This document shows, one piece after another, positions 5,644-9,036 of a stretch of 9,036 bases of DNA. The translations under genes were made by a program, and so were the position numbers. Under the pieces are notes generated by a model. It did no database searches and was not told the origin of the DNA. It worked only from the letters and a program-made list of their open reading frames with translations. Position 1 is the first letter of the stretch. Every line of letters begins with the position of its first letter. The DNA is from an uncultured bacterium (lineage in GTDB: Bacteria; Actinomycetota; Coriobacteriia; Coriobacteriales; Coriobacteriaceae), in assembly GCA_905215095.1 (NCBI GenBank), contig CAJMOL010000046.1:1-9036 (forward strand). The letters are read 5' to 3'.

Positions 5644-7547
5644 TAGCAGCCCTCCTCTCGCGCGACCGTCTTGGATTTAGCAATGTCCGCGACGTTAGAA
5701 GGACCTCCCGAGCGACCGATTAGCAGGTCCACCAACTCGTCTGCCAGCGATTCAACCGTATAGAGGCCGTCAAAGCGCAGCGGCACGCCTGCCTTCGCAA
5801 GCGCCAGCGCCATGCGCTGGGCAGCGGGAACACCCAAGCCGATTGATTTAAGCTCATCCGCATGCGCAAAAACCTGAGCGGGCGTGCCCTCGGCAAACAC
5901 CGTGCCCTCGTTCATCACGACAATACGATCGCAGCAATTGGCAAGGTCATCCATACTGTGTGAGACCATGACGACGGTCAGGCCATCGCGGTGAAGTCGA
6001 TCGATGAGCCCCAGGAAATCACTGCGCGCCGCCGGATCGAGTCCCGCCATGGGCTCATCGAGCACCAGGACTTCGGGCTCCATGGCGAGCACGCCGGCGA
6101 ATGCCACGCGCCGTTGCTGCCCGCCCGAAAGTTCAAAGGGGCTCTTGTCGCCCACCGTGGCCAGGTCGAGGCCTACGCGCGCGAGCGATGACGCAACGCG
6201 GCGGGCAACCTCGGCCTGTGACAAGCCAAGGTTATGCGGACCAAATGCCACGTCCTGTGCCACGGTCTCGGCAAACAGCTGACGCTCTGGATACTGAAAC
6301 ACCACGCCGACCTTTGCCTTAACCGCGGCGGCATCTTTCTTGTTTACCAGGTCGAGCCCCAGCGCATAAACAGAACCCTCCTGGGGACGAATCAAGCCGT
6401 TGAGATGCTGAACCAGCGTCGACTTACCCGAACCGGTATGGCCCGCAAGGCCCAGGAACTCGCCACGACGCACCGTTAGCGACACATTGCGCAACGCCCA
6501 GGGGCTGCTAGGGTCGTTGCCCCAGAGGGCCTGCTTGTTCGATGCGCCCTCGGCGGCTGAACGCTTGTGCCAACGGCGACGCTCGCGGGCGCTCAGCGAA
6601 TAGCTATACGAAAGGTGCGAAATCTCGATGACGGGCTCCAGCGCGTCTGCGCCATCGATTGCAGAGGAAACGTTGTCGGGAATACGAGGATCGGATGCGA
6701 AAGGCCGCCCGGCGATGCCTGTCCTACTCCGCTCGGTATAAGCCTGCGCTATATCGGCGACCATATCCGCCTCGCGCACCTGCGCGCAAATGGGCACGCC
6801 CTTCGCGCGAAGCGCCCTGCCAAGACAACACGATGCCGGCACATCCAGATTCAGCCGCGCGAGTTCGTCCGCCCGCGTCAAGATCTCCTCGGGCGTGCCC
6901 AACATGGCAACGCGCCCCGCCCGAAACACCGCGACTCGATCGGCCTCAGCGGCCTCTTCCATAAAGTGCGTAATCATCACGATGGTCATGCCGCGATCAT
7001 GGAGCGCATGACAGGCCTTCATAAGGCCCTTGCGCCCGCGCGGGTCGAGCATCGAGGAAGCCTCGTCCAAAATGAGCACGCGCGGCTCCATGGCGAGCAC
7101 GCCGGCAAGCGCCACGCGCTGCTTTTGTCCGCCCGAGAGAGCGTGGGTCTCGTGGCGCTCAAAGCCCACCAGGCCCACGCCCTTCAGCGCCTCGCGCACG
7201 CGCTGCGCAATTTGCGCCGATGGCACGCCTAGGTTTTCGGGACCAAACGCAACGTCATCTTCGACAAGCGTTGCCACCAGCTGATCGTCGGGATTCTGGA
7301 ACACCATGCCAGCAGTCGAGCGAATGTCGTAGACCAGCTCGGGGTCGGACGCATCCATGCCGTTGATGCGTACCGTGCCCGCATCGGGCTGCAGCAGCGC
7401 ATTCAGATGCTTGGCAAACGTCGACTTACCCGACCCATTGCCACCGAGGATGCAGAAAAACTCGCCATCTTCGATGTTCAGATCGATGCCATCGAGCGCC
7501 GGTGCAACACCGTCATAGCTAAAGGAAACGCCCCGACACTCAATCAT
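5643..7547 (-). CDS. Fused ECF transporter ATPase, EcfA1-EcfA2 in one chain
   Basis: This 634-residue protein contains two complete ABC ATPase domains and powers vitamin uptake by the ECF complex. Domain 1 (about 1-235) has Walker A GGNGSGKST (35-43), Q-loop FQNPDDQ (Gln84), signature LSGGQ (137-141), Walker B VLILDE (157-162) and switch His194. Domain 2 (about 305-580) has GHTGSGKST (369-377), FQYPERQLF (Gln418), LSGGQ (473-477), VLVLDE (493-498) and His530. The NPDDQ-type Q-loop of domain 1 fits EcfA1, and the YPExQLF of domain 2 fits EcfA2, which normally are separate genes. All catalytic residues are present in both. A poorly conserved linker (about 240-300) joins them, and domain 2 has a basic insertion at about 318-348 between its first strands. 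The ATG overlaps the ribU stop (ATGA) and its own ribosome binding site (AAAGGT) is weak, so coupling to ribU is likely. Confidence 0.95.
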   Translation of the reverse strand: MIECRGVSFSYDGVAPALDGIDLNIEDGEFFCILGGNGSGKSTFAKHLNALLQPDAGTVRINGMDASDPELVYDIRSTAGMVFQNPDDQLVATLVEDDVAFGPENLGVPSAQIAQRVREALKGVGLVGFERHETHALSGGQKQRVALAGVLAMEPRVLILDEASSMLDPRGRKGLMKACHALHDRGMTIVMITHFMEEAAEADRVAVFRAGRVAMLGTPEEILTRADELARLNLDVPASCCLGRALRAKGVPICAQVREADMVADIAQAYTERSRTGIAGRPFASDPRIPDNVSSAIDGADALEPVIEISHLSYSYSLSARERRRWHKRSAAEGASNKQALWGNDPSSPWALRNVSLTVRRGEFLGLAGHTGSGKSTLVQHLNGLIRPQEGSVYALGLDLVNKKDAAAVKAKVGVVFQYPERQLFAETVAQDVAFGPHNLGLSQAEVARRVASSLARVGLDLATVGDKSPFELSGGQQRRVAFAGVLAMEPEVLVLDEPMAGLDPAARSDFLGLIDRLHRDGLTVVMVSHSMDDLANCCDRIVVMNEGTVFAEGTPAQVFAHADELKSIGLGVPAAQRMALALAKAGVPLRFDGLYTVESLADELVDLLIGRSGGPSNVADIAKSKTVAREEGC

Positions 7548-8134
7548 GCGCGACCTTTGACCTGGTCCTTCTTGGGCGTGATGAGATTAGAGACCGCCTT
7601 GTACACTGCAAGCGTCAATACCGAGTTAAGCACGGTCTTGATAAGGTTGAACGGCAGAACAGCAGGAAGCATGAGTGGCAAAATCACATCGGCCGAGCCA
7701 TACCAGAACCAAACGCCGATGGTCAGGTTTGCGACCATAGACAACGCCGTAGCGGCAATAACGCCCAGCGCCAGGCCAATCACGGCGCCCTTATAGGTAT
7801 GCATCTTCTGGTAGACGATAGCCGCAGGCAGAATATAGCCCAGCGTGGCAACCAAGTTCATAAGCGCACCGACCCAATCGCCCGTGGTAAGCGCATGGAT
7901 AACGATCGCCATAGCGGCAACAGCCGTGCCGGCACCAGGGCCATACGCAAATCCACACACCATCGCCGGCACCAGCGACGGGTCATACGTCAAAAACGGC
8001 GCCGAGGGGAGGATGGGCAGCTGCACATACATAAACAGCGCTCCCAAGGCGCACATCAACGCCATGGTAACGAGCTGTTTGGTGCTCCACCTATTCGTGT
8101 TCTCAAAATGGATATGCTGCGACTGTTCAGACAT
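7544..8134 (-). CDS. ribU: Riboflavin ECF transporter S-component RibU
   Basis: RibU is the small membrane protein that captures riboflavin outside the cell and hands it inward when docked on EcfA-EcfT. The 196-residue product has a polar N-terminus (1-19) and about six hydrophobic segments. PSAPFLTYDPSLVP (43-56) and LPFNLIKTVLNS (160-171) resemble conserved regions of RibU proteins. The upstream FMN riboswitch independently supports riboflavin as substrate. I chose ATG 8134 because a very strong ribosome binding site (AGGTGATC) lies two bases before it, with AGG seven bases away. An in-frame ATG at 8155 lies inside the 3' end of the riboswitch and has no ribosome binding site. Its stop codon overlaps the ATPase start by four bases. 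Confidence 0.94.
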   Translation of the reverse strand: MSEQSQHIHFENTNRWSTKQLVTMALMCALGALFMYVQLPILPSAPFLTYDPSLVPAMVCGFAYGPGAGTAVAAMAIVIHALTTGDWVGALMNLVATLGYILPAAIVYQKMHTYKGAVIGLALGVIAATALSMVANLTIGVWFWYGSADVILPLMLPAVLPFNLIKTVLNSVLTLAVYKAVSNLITPKKDQVKGRA

Positions 8135-8136
8135 AA

Positions 8137-8144
8137 GATCACCT
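8137..8144 (-). promoter_or_regulatory. ribU ribosome binding site next to the riboswitch
   Basis: AGGTGATC on the minus strand matches eight consecutive bases of the classical AGGAGGTGATC complement to the 16S rRNA 3' end. It begins two bases after the end of the riboswitch core, with no room for a terminator and no T run. This points to control of translation initiation (or of access to this site) and not to transcription termination. Which helix hides it when FMN binds was not worked out. Confidence 0.7.
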
Positions 8145-8145
8145 G

Positions 8146-8325
8146 CCTCTTTCATCCGGACTCTAACCGTTGGTACTGGGATCTCACCAGTTCAGCCGGC
8201 ATGCGAACCAACGCACACACGGGTCGCGGACTCATCGGCTCGGCCGCAGGCACGTTTCCTGCGCCACGGCACCCCTTTGGCACCGCCCGATTTACCGCCA
8301 GTGGGGAATTTCACCCCGCCCTGAA
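8146..8325 (-). promoter_or_regulatory. FMN riboswitch (RFN element)
   Basis: Read on the minus strand, this 180-nt segment holds the RFN consensus blocks in order. TTCAGGGCGGGGTGAAATTC comes at the 5' end, then CCCACTGGCGGTAA, a variable extended stem, and GAGTCCGCGACCC. GGCTGAACTGGTGAG and ATCCCAGTACCAACGG follow, and the block closes with TTAGAGTCCGGATGAAAGAGG-type sequence. RFN elements bind flavin mononucleotide and turn down riboflavin synthesis or uptake genes when FMN is plentiful. Here it lies directly in front of ribU, so it should reduce riboflavin import when FMN is abundant. The insert arm (roughly 8240-8290) is GC-rich and longer than minimal versions. Confidence 0.97.
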
Positions 8326-8337
8326 ACAGCAATTGCA

Positions 8338-8365
8338 AGTGTAGCACCAGTAGACTTTCGCGCAA
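8338..8365 (-). promoter_or_regulatory. Promoter candidate for the riboswitch-ribU operon
   Basis: On the minus strand TTGCGC (8365-8360) and TACACT (8343-8338) are 16 bp apart, and TGC precedes the -10 as an extended TGn element. Transcription would start near 8331, a few bases before the riboswitch core, which is the expected position. The -35 match is only half. The -35 hexamer lies in an 11-bp word (CTTTCGCGCAA) that recurs at 8467-8477. Confidence 0.45.
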
Positions 8366-8412
8366 GTATGCCAAGGGTAATTTGTGGTGGGGGAAACGCT
8401 CCAGAAATACGC

Positions 8413-8454
8413 CCGGGACAAGTTAACGCGACAACCACGTTCTCCGTCCACGCC
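8413..8454 (+). repeat. Imperfect 42-bp direct repeat, copy A
   Basis: Shares 34 of 42 positions with copy B (8493-8534) by my count. The conserved parts are CCGGGACA at the left, ACAACCACGT in the middle, and CTCCGxCCACGCC at the right. The ten bases after CCGGGACA are variable. The copies are in the same orientation, 80 bp start to start. No coding frame is supported here. Confidence 0.75.
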
Positions 8455-8467
8455 AAAGTGGTGCGCC

Positions 8468-8486
8468 TTTCGCGCAAAGCGCGAAA
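8468..8486. repeat. Perfect 8-bp hairpin between the direct repeats
   Basis: TTTCGCGC (8468-8475), loop AAA, GCGCGAAA (8479-8486). It is GC-rich and closed by a three-base loop. No T run follows on either strand, so a terminator role is not supported. Together with the flanking direct repeats it looks like a palindromic intergenic repeat unit. The word CTTTCGCGCAA at its left arm also occurs at 8355-8365. Confidence 0.6.
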
Positions 8487-8492
8487 CAGCAA

Positions 8493-8534
8493 CCGGGACA
8501 TGTATCCCCAACAACCACGTCCTCCGCCCACGCC
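8493..8534 (+). repeat. Imperfect 42-bp direct repeat, copy B
   Basis: Second copy of the repeat described at 8413. Its variable part makes GGGACATGTATCCCC, a weak palindrome that copy A lacks. Similarity to copy A stops at 8534, after which the sequence leads into the mobile element region. The remaining intergenic stretch 8535-8560 shows nothing I can name. Confidence 0.75.
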
Positions 8535-8560
8535 GACCTCAAGGCCGTAAACGCAGGGAA

Positions 8561-8804
8561 TCCGGGGGTGTGACGGGGGCTTCTCTCCGGAACATTCCGC
8601 ACTGATATTTTCTGTATTGAAGACGTCGATGATGCACCCGTATACCATTGACGTCGACACCATCAGATGCGGACCGCGCGGTGACCCCACATTCCGCTGG
8701 CGCCCACAGGGCTGCCCTCGTTTCCTGACATGTCCCGCGCGGGCCGCGGCGAGCCGAGACCGCCGCATGACCTAATAGGAGCATGGAGCGATACCGCGGA
8801 CCCG
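8561..8804 (+). ncRNA. Candidate IS110 bridge RNA region
   Basis: Hand-folding gives three units. A 5' hairpin pairs 8561-8568 with 8584-8591, with two G-T pairs. Unit I has an outer stem of TCCGCA/TGCGGA (8596-8601 with 8668-8673) and CTGAT/ATCAG (8602-8606 with 8662-8666) with one bulged A. Next come a 15-nt left and a 6-nt right internal loop, then a 10-bp inner hairpin (8622-8631 with 8646-8655). Unit II has an outer stem of CGGGCCGCGG (8740-8749) with CCGCGGACCCG (8794-8804) and one bulged A. Its internal loops are 16 and 8 nt, and its inner hairpin is smaller (8766-8785). Bridge RNAs of IS110 elements such as IS621 are made upstream of the recombinase and have two such loops that pair with target and donor DNA. 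Unit II competes with a GCGGCG/CGCCGC hairpin (8746-8766). The guide assignments were not verified. Confidence 0.45.
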
Positions 8805-8881
8805 AACAACCGCATTCTATCGCGCCCCGTCAGTGTGCCGTCTGCCCGGTCCAGGCGAGCACGGAAAGAACGGAGCGAGAC

Positions 8882-9036
8882 ATGCAAAACGAATCGATAC
8901 CCGACGCCCGCGGGCCGGTCTTCTGCGGGGTCGACACCCACGCCGACTCGCACTGGCTGTGCGTCCTCGACTGGAGGGGCCGCAAGGTCCTGTCCCGCCA
9001 GTTCCCCGCCGACGCGGCGGGCTACGAGGCGCTCGC
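8882..9036 (+). CDS. IS110-family transposase (DEDD recombinase), N-terminal fragment
   Basis: Fifty-one codons are visible before the window ends. After a short polar start the protein reads VFCGVDTHADSHWLCVLDWRG, then RQFPADAAGYEAL. This matches the N-terminus of IS110 transposases, where the Asp of G-(I/V)-D-T-H is the first acidic residue of the RuvC-like DEDD site and the F-P-A-x-x-x-G-Y block follows a beta hairpin. ATG 8882 has GGAG six bases upstream and begins about a dozen residues before the conserved block, as usual for the family. The frame is open further upstream to an ATG at 8783 whose AGGAG is only one base away, which is less likely. Truncation is by the window edge; nothing suggests a broken gene. 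Confidence 0.85.
   Translation, partial: MQNESIPDARGPVFCGVDTHADSHWLCVLDWRGRKVLSRQFPADAAGYEAL

Larger units (their letters stand above)
8561..9036 (+). mobile_element. Left part of an IS110-family insertion sequence (cut by the window edge)
   Basis: The transposase N-terminus at 8882 identifies the family. The approximately 320 bp before it contain no supported gene but strong RNA-like secondary structure, as in the left end of IS110-group elements. The left border is not determined: IS110 elements generally lack terminal inverted repeats and long target duplications, so nothing marks it. I place it arbitrarily at the first stem, and the true edge is probably between 8535 and 8590. The right end is outside the window. 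The transposase codons are even more GC-rich than those of the neighbouring genes. Confidence 0.6.

Noticed and set aside
8135..8155. Upstream ATG (8155) as the ribU start
   Set aside because: It lies within the conserved GGATGAAAGAGG end of the FMN riboswitch and has no ribosome binding site; ATG 8134 has a near-perfect one.
8413..8534. The two 42-bp repeats as a minimal CRISPR array
   Set aside because: Only two copies, eight mismatches between them, a palindrome in the supposed spacer, and no cas genes in view.
8567..8661. GGTGT at 8567-8571 as the element end paired with the loop segment GACACC (8656-8661)
   Set aside because: The complementarity is only five bases in a G-rich stretch, so chance is likely; it does not fix the left border or the guide assignment.
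8673..8682. Ten-base palindrome ACCGCGCGGT as a separate regulatory operator
   Set aside because: Short GC palindromes are expected by chance in this very GC-rich segment, and it fits as a spacer hairpin between the two RNA units.
8592..8697. Nine-base direct repeat ACATTCCGC at 8592-8600 and 8689-8697 as a target-site duplication
   Set aside because: Both copies lie inside the presumed element and only 97 bp apart, and IS110 elements do not make duplications of this size.
8292..8768. Minus-strand open frame of 158 codons (and shorter ones) over the repeats and the left end of the IS
   Set aside because: It runs through the direct repeats, the hairpins and the riboswitch promoter, has no recognisable motif, and overlaps structured non-coding DNA.

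Overview
The window looks like part of a chromosome from a GC-rich Gram-positive, most plausibly a coriobacterium of the Collinsella type. This is an inference from overall style: strong AGGAG-type ribosome binding sites, an argCJBD cluster, a fused double-ATPase ECF transporter, and GC-rich genes with AT-rich control regions. No rRNA or other taxonomic marker is present. Every confident gene except the last one lies on the minus strand, so transcription runs from right to left.

Left part (1-3760), arginine biosynthesis. Reading along transcription there is argC (3637-2567), argJ (2432-1164), argB (1082-102) and the first ten codons of a further gene (32-1) that by position should be argD. 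Upstream of argC are two ARG-box-like palindromic cores whose centres are exactly 21 bp apart, as expected for an ArgR operator. A hairpin sits just before the argC ribosome binding site. The argC-argJ gap holds an inverted repeat followed by a T-rich run, which looks like an internal terminator or attenuator.

Middle part (3806-8365), riboflavin uptake. A promoter candidate and a well-conserved FMN riboswitch (RFN element) precede ribU (riboflavin S-component), a single gene fusing EcfA1 and EcfA2, and ecfT. Start and stop codons overlap (ATGA, TAATG), so the three are probably translationally coupled. After 30 bp and then 51 bp come two tandem paralogous genes for small FMN-binding split-barrel proteins (pyridoxamine-phosphate-oxidase-like). 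The group ends near a strong 15-bp inverted repeat. The whole block reads as one flavin-responsive operon: riboflavin import plus two probable flavin-binding proteins.

Right part (8366-9036), repeats and a mobile element. Two imperfect 42-bp direct repeats, 80 bp apart, flank a perfect 8-bp hairpin. Beyond them an IS110-family element begins. Its transposase N-terminus (from 8882, plus strand) is cut by the window edge. The roughly 320 bp ahead of the transposase folds on paper into a 5' hairpin and two stem / internal loop / hairpin units, the architecture of an IS110 bridge RNA. This is the most interesting candidate in the window. It rests on hand-folding only, and the element ends could not be fixed.
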